The translations under genes and the position numbers were made by a program. This document shows, in pieces, positions 9,301-18,486 of a DNA stretch of 64,000 nt (positions are counted from its first letter, which is position 1; each line of letters starts with the position of its first letter). The stretch comes from Rhizobium sp. BK313. Its GTDB lineage: Bacteria > Pseudomonadota > Alphaproteobacteria > Rhizobiales > Rhizobiaceae. Location: contig NZ_JACHZQ010000001.1 of assembly GCF_014193655.1 (NCBI RefSeq), positions 2,170,001-2,234,000 on the forward strand, read 5' to 3'. Below the pieces are notes generated by a model that searched no databases, was not told where the DNA came from, and was given only the letters and a program-made list of their open reading frames with translations.

Positions 9301-11571
9301 AATCTCTGCTGCGTCTGCCTCATGGATATCAGCAAGCGACGGCTGAGCGGCCCGCTCCGGCGCAAATACCGTCCTCTGCGGTTCCGTCGCAATAAGCCGA
9401 TCGAAGACATTTCGAATATCTTCGTTGATCGGCTTTCCGAGCCCGCGCAATGTGTCATAGAGCTGCGTCAGCCAGTTCTTGAACTTAGCGAATACGGAAG
9501 CGAGTTTCGGCGACGGGGCAACGCCCTCGCGCATATACTGCTCGAAACCACGGGCGAATTTCTCATGTTGTCGGGTTTTAATTCCCTCGGCATCATCGAC
9601 GCCAAGCCACGAGCGCACCGTCTGTGCGTCGGTCTTGAGATCGGTCGGTGCCAACTCGTGACGGTCGTCCCGCATCAGCTCCTCAAGCCATTGGTGGCCC
9701 GTTTCATGGATGAAGGTCGAGGCGTTGGCATCGCGCATCAAAGTGATGACGGGCTTGGCGTCTTCCTTGATATTGATCTTGCCGCGGGCGCGCTGCGCAA
9801 GCTCCAATTCCTTCGGCGCCTTCGTCTGGCGTCCCTGGCGGACTTCTGGACCTTCGGTATTATAAAGCTCTTCCGGCGTGCCAAGCGCCCCGCCGAAGCG
9901 ATCGGCACGGGTCTGATAGCGGGAGGCGAGCAACTGCCCTGCGGCTTCCGCCTCTTCGACAGGTCGACCGGCCTTCACGAGCTTCTGAGCGATGTCATTG
10001 GCGATGTAGGCAACCTGCTCTTCCACGGGGCGCGGCGTGGACGCTGGAAGCTCCGTCGTCGGTGTCGTGGCGGCCGTCTCTGGATTTACAGCCGGTGCTT
10101 CCGCTTCAGGCGTCACGGCCGGCTCTGCGGCAGGCTGCGCAGCGGCTTCTTCCGGCTGAGCCACTTCAGGCTCAATCCCCTGCCCGGCATATTCAGCAGC
10201 ACGGCGATATGCTGCGGAAACCTGAGGAGCGAGATCGCGCATTTCATAATCGACGGCCAACATATGTTGCCGTGCCATCTGCAGGTCAGGCGTTTCCTGT
10301 GCCCTACCCTCGGCAAAGGCTTGCTGACGATCTTGCAGCGCCTGGTACTGCGATTGGGTGTCCCTGATCTGCGCGCGCAATCTGCGGGCCTCGGCGCCGC
10401 CGCTGTAGCCGTTCTGGCTTTCAACGTGGGCATCAAGCTGAGCCTGCAATTCCTGCTGCCTGGTCTGAAGGGCGTCAAACTCTTCCTGCGGCGGATTGTT
10501 ATATTCGGCAATCCAGTTCCGGAATTCCTCGCGCTGCTGTGATAGCTGGTCGTACCGTGCGAAGGTGTCGGGATCGATACGACGGGCGAGCGAATGCAGA
10601 TCCGCCTCCGGCTGTTCGCCGATGACGGATTGTTCCGTGCGCGCGGTATCCTGCGCAGTCATCGCGGCGGCCGGGTCCTGATCATGGACGCCGTGGAAAA
10701 CATCTTCGGTGATGCCGGGTCCCATGACCTTCGTATCTGCGGCTTGCGCAACCGTGGGGCCGCTCTGCTCGACTGGCTCCGCGGCTGCCGGCGCTTCAAG
10801 ACGAGGTCCGATCGCGGAAAGGACAGGACGCGCGCCTAAGCCAGTCAGTGCCTCGCCAAGTCTTGTCGGCTGATTGAAGACGAGCCCGAAACCGGTCGCC
10901 ACAGCGATCTTGCGCCAATCGAGATCGCCGCCCTCAACCTTTTCATTGCCGATTTCCATACCGCCCATGGCAGCGCCGCCGAATACACGGGCCGTCATCG
11001 GGTTGGCGAGGATGCGTTGCAGGGCGGTCGAGTTCTCCGGGATTGCGCCGCGCGCGAATCCGCCTGGGCGCATCGTAAGTGCATAGGGAGCAATGCCGCC
11101 GAGGAAGGACGCAACCGGGTGCTGTTCCTGATCTAGCTTCTGCTGGCGGTCGTCTTGGCCGATGGCCTCGCGCCAGGATTCGGGAAGCTTGGAAAGTGCC
11201 CAATCCTGCGCAGCCGAAATAGCGGACGCGCCGCCAATGCCACCGACTGCGCCACCAACGATACCGCCAACAACAGCGCCGGCGGCCGTACCGAGGACCG
11301 GGACCGCGCTACCGATCGCAGCACCGGCGCCGCCGCCAACTTCCGCACCGGCGCCAACGGCGGGAAGGCTGCCAAGAGCCGGGGCAATCCCGCGTTCAGC
11401 CGCACGGGCAAACGAGCCCATAATGCTCGAGGCTTCGTGCGTGTCAGGCCCGATGGCATCAAACGGATTGCTCGACGCCGTGCTGCTGGGATCTGGCTGG
11501 CCGCCGCTCTCATTCCCCCCGATCTGATCGAACGGGTTTACGGACGTGCCATCATCAAGGCTATCTGCCAT
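6337..11571 (-). CDS. Large polyvalent-type internal virion protein with zincin motif
   Basis: A 1744-aa protein, the last gene of the late operon. Residues 60-120 are a Gly/Ala-rich glycine-zipper stretch that could insert in a membrane during ejection. Residues 340-420 are Gln/Glu-rich, likely coiled coil. FIHETGHQWLEEL places an HExxH zinc-metallopeptidase motif at 622-626, with HEKFARGFEQY at about 669-679 supplying candidate third ligands. The rest is the long alpha-helical core common to large polyvalent phage proteins. Size and position match the giant ejection protein of T7-like podoviruses (gp16 role), but the peptidase replaces or adds to a transglycosylase. It adjoins the 889-aa transglycosylase gene (stop and start share base 11571). 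Confidence 0.75.
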   Translation of the reverse strand: MADSLDDGTSVNPFDQIGGNESGGQPDPSSTASSNPFDAIGPDTHEASSIMGSFARAAERGIAPALGSLPAVGAGAEVGGGAGAAIGSAVPVLGTAAGAVVGGIVGGAVGGIGGASAISAAQDWALSKLPESWREAIGQDDRQQKLDQEQHPVASFLGGIAPYALTMRPGGFARGAIPENSTALQRILANPMTARVFGGAAMGGMEIGNEKVEGGDLDWRKIAVATGFGLVFNQPTRLGEALTGLGARPVLSAIGPRLEAPAAAEPVEQSGPTVAQAADTKVMGPGITEDVFHGVHDQDPAAAMTAQDTARTEQSVIGEQPEADLHSLARRIDPDTFARYDQLSQQREEFRNWIAEYNNPPQEEFDALQTRQQELQAQLDAHVESQNGYSGGAEARRLRAQIRDTQSQYQALQDRQQAFAEGRAQETPDLQMARQHMLAVDYEMRDLAPQVSAAYRRAAEYAGQGIEPEVAQPEEAAAQPAAEPAVTPEAEAPAVNPETAATTPTTELPASTPRPVEEQVAYIANDIAQKLVKAGRPVEEAEAAGQLLASRYQTRADRFGGALGTPEELYNTEGPEVRQGRQTKAPKELELAQRARGKINIKEDAKPVITLMRDANASTFIHETGHQWLEELMRDDRHELAPTDLKTDAQTVRSWLGVDDAEGIKTRQHEKFARGFEQYMREGVAPSPKLASVFAKFKNWLTQLYDTLRGLGKPINEDIRNVFDRLIATEPQRTVFAPERAAQPSLADIHEADAAEIEPHEADAAIDRINSEKQLYITQQPPEIINELENALRSASTEAAANGSAEAGPSEDGLRSVDEGGGGPDTLAAGGPSGEEHGPLIPRGNEAGGKGAGVPGWSGTATGSAGNAVSGSEQRSVPRKPVGSELAPSPTTLFGPDQSPFLDKAGNIRVENLTTSEDVARAIRDAADKNDDFIGDRRGVVTDGQVMDLADALGMDFEQLQRRSIGQAFNAEQIVAARKLLVQSATDVSAAMKKAATGTDEDVMAYALAKDRHQMIQGQVAGITAEAGRALRAFRNIAGQDEAAGVDAFLKTATGKTLFQLRQEAKLGAQLDTPAKVSKFMRDAQKRSFGRMVLEYWINGLISGPATHTTYMVGNTILALEKAGPETIAAATLGAIRRQFGREGETVRLGEVGAQLKGLVSGTPAAIKASIESLKTGVTTLLPGEDLRKLPPGAKQAFQNFAQGQKPDTLPFQPGSELVQPAMMDEAATFGDAMASAFGLVRGIRDGIISGGALLKAGGIEGSPLLGLHYSPLGYTPDLAVRGVPVLPVGSAIRLPGRFIAAIHSLFRSMNYSMELNARAYRMASSEGLSGTNFDARVADIRQNPPADMMEGARKEATQLTLMGHGSELVRAVSRVTNTEVFGFPLLKFIDPFVHIAGNVIDQSIIQRTPVGILAPEIRADLTGKNGTIAQDRAQARMLVGTALSIGFGSLAAEGLISGSGPTDPKESAMWRLAGNQAHSVRIGNIWYDTHRLGPMGMLMGVSADMYEVAHAAGQADMLQAAARLQHAFTQNVLDESFMRGPAELMQAVEDPGRYGEAYIRNFLSSFVPYSVGISQVNRAIDPYTRQSRTVMDAIKAKIPGLSETLYPRRDIWGEPMPNRDAAIGKGITAIYETQVSNDPVNQTMLKLGIYPSQPERRIRNVPLTDGEYDDFTRIAGRMTKMRLDAIVKSPDYRQWPDTTRRDVVTEVINQSREAARGMMLMKYPQIVHDATQARLAKLRGEGR

Positions 11572-14240
11572 TAGCGAACGTGACCTATGCTGTTATGTAG
11601 AATTGCACCATTTTGACGATCCTCCTTCGATAGGACCTTGACGGGTGGCGGCTTCTCGCCCGCGTCGGTGTGCAACTGCTTTATGATTTCAGACCCTTCG
11701 TATCCGGCCTTGCCGAACTTCGAATTGTTGAACATCTGGATATTCTCGGGCGTCGGATTTGTGAGGAGCAGATTGACGGCAGCCGCCCATGCTGGTCGCG
11801 GGAATGGTGTTCCGTCCTGCGCCGCCGGCGGCGTCCCGATGATCTGTGTCCAAGCCTGCGGGTTGACATTGGCAGGCGCCGCGGGGATCGGAGCGTTCGG
11901 TTGCTCGTTGGCGCCGCCGGATGACTGATCGGTCGCGGCGATTTTATCCTGCGCCATCTGCGTCGGACTGCGCATGCCATCGATCATTTTATCGATGTTG
12001 TCTTTCGTCAGAAATTGCCACGGGTCTTTCCCTTGCTTTGTCCAGGCATCATAGGAAGCCATGAACTTCGGGACGAACTGGCTATTAAAGATCGCCTCGC
12101 CCTTTGGGTCGCGGATCTTGATCGGGCCCGTATCGTCTTCGAATGAAAGGCGGCTCTTTGCGTAGTTGATGAATGACGCGCGAGAGGTATTGACCGCCTG
12201 ATCGTCAACGCTCTTCTGCCCCATCTGGAGCGTACGCGTCAGCTCGCTAACGCCAGATAGCGTAAGATCGCCGCCTGGACCGGCGCGCTGCATGAGCTGC
12301 ACCGGATCGCTGATGCGGTTCGGGTCACCGACCGGCGCGGTTACCTGCTTGAATGCACTCCAGAACCCGGGGCCATAACTCTGCGTGGCTTCCTGCACGT
12401 CACTGCCGCTGCCTTTGAGCGCCATCTGATGGAGAGCATCACGCGTGCGCCAATCAAGAGTCGGATCTTGCGCGATGTTCTGGACAATGCCGTTGTAATT
12501 TCCGGCCTGCATCTGCTGGACATACTGATCTGCGGCGTGATCGTTCTGGGCTTTCTTCGCGCGTTCGTCAGCCTCCTGAGCGATCTGCTGGGCGGCCAAG
12601 GTCTGATTGATATAGGTCAGAGCGTGGGCGCGCGCCTCCGGCGACAGGTCCTTGTTATCCATGACCGTCTGGTACGCATCAGCTTTCAGCGACAACGGCT
12701 GAATAGGCTGCTGGGCTGCCGACGATGTTGCGGCCGGGAGTTGCGGCGCCTGATCGGCGGCCGTGCCAGTCGGCGCCCCAGGCAGCGGAGTGACGCCGGA
12801 CAACGCCAAGAGCTGAACGGTGGAGACATCGGGGGCCGCCGTCGGCGTCACGCCCATGTTGGGAAGCGCGGTACCTTGCGGCGAAGCGCCTGGTACGACG
12901 TGGGTGGCGCCCTTGACCCCATTGTATTTGTCCGCCCACATCTGCGTGAACTGAGCCGCGGTCATATCCTCACGGCCACCGTTCTGAATGATGGCATTGG
13001 TGCCGACGAGGCTAGCAGCGTTGGCGTTCGGATTGTTGAGGAGTTTCGTCGCGCCGCCCGCGCCCTGCTGGTGAGCAAGGTACAAGTCCGCTCCAGTAGG
13101 ATCGCGGCCAAGACCAAGGCGAAGCTGTTTGCCATTCTCTACGGCGAGCCGAGCGGCCCCATCAGCGGAAGATTGCAAGTCATTTGGGTTGACGCCCATG
13201 TGCGCGGCGGTGGACGGGACGAATTGGAAGTAGCCACGCGCGCCGGCGCTATTCGCGCCGAGATTTCGCCCGCCGCTCTCGATCTGCATCGTCTTTCCCA
13301 GGAAGCCAGCCGGCAGGCCATATTGCCCCTCGATGCCCGAAAAGAGTTTGCTTGCGGGCGTTGCGCCGCCGGTAGTCGTCGCGGCCTGGTGCGCGCCCTC
13401 GATCGCCTTCGCGCCGGCCTGCTGGCCAATCTGCTGATCAGCTCGAGCACGCAAGGAGTTGGCGACGTTGTCATACAGAATTCCGGCGGTTTCCTTGTTC
13501 TGATCAAGGATACCAAGTGCTTTAGCCGGGTCTTTCACGCCGATCGAATTGACCTGGGCAACGAGTGCATCGCGCTTGCCGCCCTCTACCGCGGCATTCC
13601 AGACGGGATCGCCTTTCGTCGCGCCCTGCAATTCTGCATTCTTCACGCGGGCGTTGATGAGATCAGACGTTCCATTTGCGACAAGAGTCGGGTTGTCGGC
13701 ATTGGCCGCGATATGCCCGATCGCAAGCGTCTCAGTATCCTTATTGACCTGACCGTACCAAGCGTTCGCCTGCTGGTCCGAATGCTCCCCGATCTGACCG
13801 ATCGCCATGGCGCGATACCGGCGCGAGAAGTTATCGAACTGGAGCTGTTGCTCTGGCGTGGTCAGCGTCTTGCGGGTGTTGGCAAGAGCCTCGTCGAGTG
13901 CGCTCGATACGGCCGGTCGCTGATCCAGCGCCGCGCGGCCTTTCGTCCCTAGAAAGCCGGTATCGGGCACCATCTGCCCATCTTGGCCCGGGACCATCTT
14001 ATTAGGATCGCCGTGGAGGAGCTTATTGACCGTATCCTGATAATTGTTCGCCGCATTGTCAGCAGCAGCCTGCCCATAGAAAATGGAAGCCTTGAGCGCG
14101 CCCTGGCCGAACTGCTGCAGCCCCTGCGCGATGTCGCCACCGAACTGGCCCGCATTGGTCTGGATGTGCTGATAGTCATCCGGGGCCTGAACCTGCGGCG
14201 CGACCTCGGGAATACCACCCTGATATGGAACTTCAGCCAT
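11571..14240 (-). CDS. Internal virion protein with lytic transglycosylase (SLT) domain
   Basis: An 889-aa protein. Residues 295-420 are an SLT-type lysozyme-like domain: SGIEGQYGLP, then MQIESGG with the expected catalytic Glu at 321, then GARGYFQFVPSTAAHMG and YLAHQQGAGGA. Such virion transglycosylases cut peptidoglycan locally during DNA injection. The flanks are helical and Gln/Ala-rich. It sits between the gp14-like protein and the 1744-aa protein, so the order 13-14-SLT-giant matches the T7 ejection cassette with the enzyme moved to its own polypeptide. Confidence 0.85.
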   Translation of the reverse strand: MAEVPYQGGIPEVAPQVQAPDDYQHIQTNAGQFGGDIAQGLQQFGQGALKASIFYGQAAADNAANNYQDTVNKLLHGDPNKMVPGQDGQMVPDTGFLGTKGRAALDQRPAVSSALDEALANTRKTLTTPEQQLQFDNFSRRYRAMAIGQIGEHSDQQANAWYGQVNKDTETLAIGHIAANADNPTLVANGTSDLINARVKNAELQGATKGDPVWNAAVEGGKRDALVAQVNSIGVKDPAKALGILDQNKETAGILYDNVANSLRARADQQIGQQAGAKAIEGAHQAATTTGGATPASKLFSGIEGQYGLPAGFLGKTMQIESGGRNLGANSAGARGYFQFVPSTAAHMGVNPNDLQSSADGAARLAVENGKQLRLGLGRDPTGADLYLAHQQGAGGATKLLNNPNANAASLVGTNAIIQNGGREDMTAAQFTQMWADKYNGVKGATHVVPGASPQGTALPNMGVTPTAAPDVSTVQLLALSGVTPLPGAPTGTAADQAPQLPAATSSAAQQPIQPLSLKADAYQTVMDNKDLSPEARAHALTYINQTLAAQQIAQEADERAKKAQNDHAADQYVQQMQAGNYNGIVQNIAQDPTLDWRTRDALHQMALKGSGSDVQEATQSYGPGFWSAFKQVTAPVGDPNRISDPVQLMQRAGPGGDLTLSGVSELTRTLQMGQKSVDDQAVNTSRASFINYAKSRLSFEDDTGPIKIRDPKGEAIFNSQFVPKFMASYDAWTKQGKDPWQFLTKDNIDKMIDGMRSPTQMAQDKIAATDQSSGGANEQPNAPIPAAPANVNPQAWTQIIGTPPAAQDGTPFPRPAWAAAVNLLLTNPTPENIQMFNNSKFGKAGYEGSEIIKQLHTDAGEKPPPVKVLSKEDRQNGAILHNSIGHVR

Positions 14241-14243
14241 GGA

Positions 14244-14750
14244 TTATGAACTCGCCTGCGCGCCAGTCCACTTGGAACTGATGCTTGAAGCATTGCTGAG
14301 AAATGAGCCGGTCGCGCCAATTGCCGCGGCGATCGGAGCCTCGGCGGCCTGCGTCTTGTCGAGCTCGGCCTGCGCCTGGTAATTGGTGGATTGCGTCCGA
14401 TAGCCATAGGCCGATAGTTCGGCGTTGTGCATAACGGTGTTGGTGTCGAGCTTGCTCTCTTCGCGCTGCGACTGCTGGACATCCACCGCGGAACCACTGT
14501 TCACGTCGATACCGTTGGCCGCCTGCGCCGCGATGATGCCGCCGGCGACTTGCGCACCCTTTTCGCTTTCGGCCTGCGCCTGGGCTTCTCCAGCCTCGGT
14601 CGCTTGTGTGGCGTTCTGCTCGGCAATCTTTGCGTTGTTCTTTGCGACTTCGGCCTGATAGTTGGCCTGGTTCGCTGAAGCTATGCCGCCGAAAACCGAT
14701 CCGACGGCCGACGTCGCGGCGCCGACAATTCCTAGTGTGGCCAAGCACAT
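14244..14750 (-). CDS. Internal virion protein, T7 gp14-like
   Basis: A 168-aa protein. A Gly/Ala-rich N-terminus (GIVGAATSAVGSVFGGIASA) is followed by long Gln/Ala/Glu helices and a small hydrophobic C-terminus, the profile of gp14-family ejection proteins that form the outer-membrane part of the trans-envelope channel. It lies directly after the gp13-like gene with its ATG adjoining that gene's stop. Confidence 0.65.
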   Translation of the reverse strand: MCLATLGIVGAATSAVGSVFGGIASANQANYQAEVAKNNAKIAEQNATQATEAGEAQAQAESEKGAQVAGGIIAAQAANGIDVNSGSAVDVQQSQREESKLDTNTVMHNAELSAYGYRTQSTNYQAQAELDKTQAAEAPIAAAIGATGSFLSNASSISSKWTGAQASS

Positions 14751-15290
14751 TTAAGCGGCTTCCTCATGATGATAGCCCATGGCAATTGCGAATCCATTCC
14801 CGACGGGCACTCTGATGTCTTGACGATTTTCCATGTGCCGCATCAGGACTTGGCGATCTTTCTTCGAGTTCGCCGGGGCGCCCGGGCCATCGTCCGCGAC
14901 GTGAAAGCCAAGGAAAATTGCAAGCCTCTTTGCGGCCTCGTCGCCTTCAATGATCGTGGTCGCCAGCTCTCGCTTTACGACCATGATTTCGGCAAGCTGC
15001 TTTCGCGCTTCCTTGACGATGGCAACCGGGTAGCGGAGCGCTTCATTGGAAAGCGCCAGCCAGACAAAGCCAGTCGGCGAAGCCACGGTACCGATGATCC
15101 CGCCGAGACCGGCCAGACGACCTTCGATCATCCACGCCTTGCGGAAACAGGACGCATCGAAGCATCCTCGCATCTGCCGGTGAGTGCCGAGTTGAACCCG
15201 CGCGATGGCCTGCTGATGCTCTGTTCTCAGGATGCGGACCATCTGGCCACAATGATATGGCTTCGCTTCCTCGATCGAGAATACCGGCAT
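14751..15290 (-). CDS. Internal virion protein, T7 gp13-like (GNAT fold)
   Basis: A 179-aa protein with GNAT-like features: WMIEGRLAGLGGIIGT as the central beta strands and a C-terminal LAIFLGFHVADD segment. T7 gp13 and relatives share this fold and serve as a minor internal or adaptor protein rather than as an enzyme. Its start shares base 15290 with the stop of the nozzle gene, indicating translational coupling. Confidence 0.6.
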   Translation of the reverse strand: MPVFSIEEAKPYHCGQMVRILRTEHQQAIARVQLGTHRQMRGCFDASCFRKAWMIEGRLAGLGGIIGTVASPTGFVWLALSNEALRYPVAIVKEARKQLAEIMVVKRELATTIIEGDEAAKRLAIFLGFHVADDGPGAPANSKKDRQVLMRHMENRQDIRVPVGNGFAIAMGYHHEEAA

Positions 15291-18200
15291 CAGCGGCCTC
15301 CCTGTCTTTGGCGTGGCGCTGCTTGCGTCTCCGGCGTATCTCCACCCAATACTTCAGGAATGAACGCTAAGACATTCATAGGTAACGGAAAATCCTGTTG
15401 GATAGCAACCTGTCCTGGTGTCTGGAAACCGCCACTGACCGGGATGCGAATATCTCCGGTAAAGAGAGGTTTTGTGGTACTGTTGTAAGGCCTCTTCGGC
15501 GCGCTTGGCGGCGGAATGACATCAGCCATCTGTGACCATGTTGTCGCGATCCGCGCCGGGCTTTGTGTCGAGCCATCCGGTTGATTGGAGCCGATCACCA
15601 TTCCCTGTGACGCTTCAACCCTCGCGGTTACATCGCCGATCTTCTTTCGCTGGCCCTGGACCGTCGGCTGCCCGACGTCAAGATAGAGGCTTTGCAACTG
15701 TGCCTGATATCCAAGCCCTACCGTCGCCGACGTGGCGGCCTCGGGAAGCGTCACGATGCCATTCGCCGGAACGACTGTCGGCGGGATGACATTGCCATCT
15801 GCGATCCCCGTCACGGTAGCGCCGGCGAGATGCGTCAACCCGCCGAGGGTAGTGGTGGGTGCGGTCAGCGTCCAATTGCCCGCGGTCTGCGGTTGAATCT
15901 GCCCATTGCTATTTGGAAGCAAAACCGTGATCGGCGTCGAAATATCGGCGACGACCTGCGTGGCACTCACAAAGGTTTTGATCGTCGCAATGCCGCCGCC
16001 TATGCGAATAACGTTGCCGACATTGCCCGAAGAGAAGATTCCGGCGCTTGCCGTGAACGTCGCGCTATTGTCGAGCAGCAATGTTGCCGAAGCGCCGGAG
16101 CCGCTATTCGCCGGGTCGGAGATGACCAAGGCGGGGTAGACGTACCCAGATCCTGCACTGGCAACTGCCGCCCCCACGATCACACCGTTGGTGATCGTGA
16201 GATTGACCACAGCGCCAGAGCCTGGGCCGTTGCCATCATCATCGACGACCGTCGCGACAGTGGCGGGGGAATAACCCTCGCCGCCGATGAGACCAGTCAC
16301 GCCAGAGATGGCACCGAGTCCCGTTGCTGACGAGCTCGTCAAAGTGGCGTTCGGCGTTGGCTGCGTCAGTGACAGGCCGCAATCCACGCACCATGTATCC
16401 TCGATCGCGTTCCAGATGCGATCATTCATCCGCTCGATCATGTATGCGGTCTTGCCGGCGATAAATCTCTGGACCCCGACATAGAGCGCGTCGACAGGGG
16501 GCTCCGTAACCGAGCACACGGTCTTATAGAGGCCGTAGGTATCATGGCGCGACCAGCCGGCGACTTCCTGCGGCTTGTTATAGGTCAGGCTGAGAAGAAC
16601 GCCGTCATTCCGAACAGACCACAGGATCTTATAGGGCTCTTCGCACCAAGCATGCTCTCGGATCGTGAAGCCCGTGAATAGCTGTGACGAGTTCTGCGTA
16701 AGGTCTTCACCGGTATAGATATTCGTGAAGAAGTTATAGGAAAGGTCGCGGTAGATCGAACCCTTTGCCTGCACATAGATCACGTCATAGTCGATCTTGA
16801 TCGGCGGGACGGTCGCAGAGCAACCGTTATATGCCTGTGGCTGCGCCTGCTGGTTCGATGGCGTGATGGGCTGCGGATTGAGCGAACTGCCGCCAGCGCC
16901 CGTCAACTGCCAGGCAGAAAGGCCGGTCAGGACGACGAGGCCGCCCGGCATACTTATCATGAACTGAATGCCGTTCACTTCCACGGACCAAGGCGTTCCG
17001 ATGATGGCATCATTCGGGATCGTCGGGATACGGGAGTCGAAATTGCGGAACGATCCCGGTTGAGACATGAAATAAGTGTCGGGCTGGTTCAGCGTATAAG
17101 CGTAGACGCGCCTCTCCTGAAAATAGGCGACGACTGCGGGAAACGTCCCGGTCTCGGGGCCGACGATCAGGGTGGCCGTAGCGCCCGATCCCGTGGTGTT
17201 GGGAACGATCGTCACCGTGTCGGTCGGAAGGTAGCCTTCACCAGCCTGAACGACGATAAAGCCCGTGACCACGCCGCCTTGAGTGATCGTCTCGATAATG
17301 GCGCCGGAACCGGTAGTCGTATTGATGACGGCGCCGGCCGCATCATAACCAGATCCCCCACTGGTGAGATTCAAGCCAATGATCTGCCCGCGGGCGAACG
17401 GATTCTTGTGGGTCGGCGGAACTTGCGTGAAGTCCGGCAGGATATTGCTGTCGGTAAAAGAAAGGCCGAAGGAGCGGCCGGCAAAACCAAACAGCGAACC
17501 AAGGGGCGGGAAATCCCCAAAGCGCGGCGAGGCTTTGTAGACGTTGTATTCCGTGACGCTCGGCACATAGCTATAAGTGATCGTCACGCTCCCGGCAGAT
17601 GTGGCGATATCTCCTACAGGGCCAAGTGTTCCAATGTTCGAAGCGATACTTTCCGAACCGTCTTCGGGGCTAATGGCTGTGACGACATATTCGTAGAAGG
17701 TATTGGTTCCGTCGCCGCCGACGATCGTTATCGTGGGCGTGCCTGAAGGTGGGGAGATATTCGGGCTGGTATCGAGAGCGGTCAGCGTCCAATTATCATC
17801 CGCCAGGCGTGTCAGCTCTTGCGGCGGGTATTCAACGAGTGTCTGCTGATTGACACAGCATAGCGACATGACGTCGGCCGACTGCGTGAACTTCAGATAT
17901 TCAAGGTCGGCTTCCGAGTAGATCGTCGCCAAAGTGAAGATGCGCGCTGCTGCGCCACCGCCGGTGAAAGCCGGGGCTGCAGTCGTGTCGATGGGATTGC
18001 CGTATGCATCGCTCAGAGCAAACGTCGTAGCATTCAGTTCGGTCAGAACAACGATATCGCCGTTGAGCTGCGTCATCCCACCGATGCCTGACAAGGAGAC
18101 CCAATCGCCCGTGGCATATCCCACAGACGCAACCGTCAGGACTGCGGGGCTCGCCTGCGTTATTCCCACGATGGCTTTGGACGGCTCGACAACATAGGCG

Positions 18201-18484
18201 CCATTCGATATGACGCGCATGTAGAAGTTGCCGAATTCCAGAGCCAAGCCCTGGTTGATATTGAACTGGAAAGGGATCAGGCGGGGAGGAAATGCGCGGC
18301 CTGTCTGCTTGGAGAAGCCGACGAACGCTGTACCGGCGCGCGAATAGGAGCCGCCGCGGTAGCCGACAAACATGTTCCGCATCGTTGACGCGCCGGAATG
18401 CGTTCGCGCAAGGTCGACATGTCCGAACAGGCTCGGGGAGACCTCACCAGTGGTGAAGCTCGACTGAATGACTGAGGTTGCCAT
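15290..18484 (-). CDS. Tail nozzle protein (tail tubular protein B-like) with inserted repeats
   Basis: A 1064-aa protein. The N-terminus (FTTGEVSPSLFGHVDLAR, then TMRNMFVGYRGGSYSRAGTAFV) is the signature of podoviral nozzle/tail tubular B-like proteins. It is longer than the roughly 800-residue T7 gp12. Two related insertions explain part of this: about 370-445 and 730-805, each with GSGY, GSGA and a second GEGY or GSGY plus GSGA unit. It follows three gp11-like adaptor genes, as expected. Confidence 0.75.
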   Translation of the reverse strand: MATSVIQSSFTTGEVSPSLFGHVDLARTHSGASTMRNMFVGYRGGSYSRAGTAFVGFSKQTGRAFPPRLIPFQFNINQGLALEFGNFYMRVISNGAYVVEPSKAIVGITQASPAVLTVASVGYATGDWVSLSGIGGMTQLNGDIVVLTELNATTFALSDAYGNPIDTTAAPAFTGGGAAARIFTLATIYSEADLEYLKFTQSADVMSLCCVNQQTLVEYPPQELTRLADDNWTLTALDTSPNISPPSGTPTITIVGGDGTNTFYEYVVTAISPEDGSESIASNIGTLGPVGDIATSAGSVTITYSYVPSVTEYNVYKASPRFGDFPPLGSLFGFAGRSFGLSFTDSNILPDFTQVPPTHKNPFARGQIIGLNLTSGGSGYDAAGAVINTTTGSGAIIETITQGGVVTGFIVVQAGEGYLPTDTVTIVPNTTGSGATATLIVGPETGTFPAVVAYFQERRVYAYTLNQPDTYFMSQPGSFRNFDSRIPTIPNDAIIGTPWSVEVNGIQFMISMPGGLVVLTGLSAWQLTGAGGSSLNPQPITPSNQQAQPQAYNGCSATVPPIKIDYDVIYVQAKGSIYRDLSYNFFTNIYTGEDLTQNSSQLFTGFTIREHAWCEEPYKILWSVRNDGVLLSLTYNKPQEVAGWSRHDTYGLYKTVCSVTEPPVDALYVGVQRFIAGKTAYMIERMNDRIWNAIEDTWCVDCGLSLTQPTPNATLTSSSATGLGAISGVTGLIGGEGYSPATVATVVDDDGNGPGSGAVVNLTITNGVIVGAAVASAGSGYVYPALVISDPANSGSGASATLLLDNSATFTASAGIFSSGNVGNVIRIGGGIATIKTFVSATQVVADISTPITVLLPNSNGQIQPQTAGNWTLTAPTTTLGGLTHLAGATVTGIADGNVIPPTVVPANGIVTLPEAATSATVGLGYQAQLQSLYLDVGQPTVQGQRKKIGDVTARVEASQGMVIGSNQPDGSTQSPARIATTWSQMADVIPPPSAPKRPYNSTTKPLFTGDIRIPVSGGFQTPGQVAIQQDFPLPMNVLAFIPEVLGGDTPETQAAPRQRQGGR

Positions 18485-18486
18485 GT

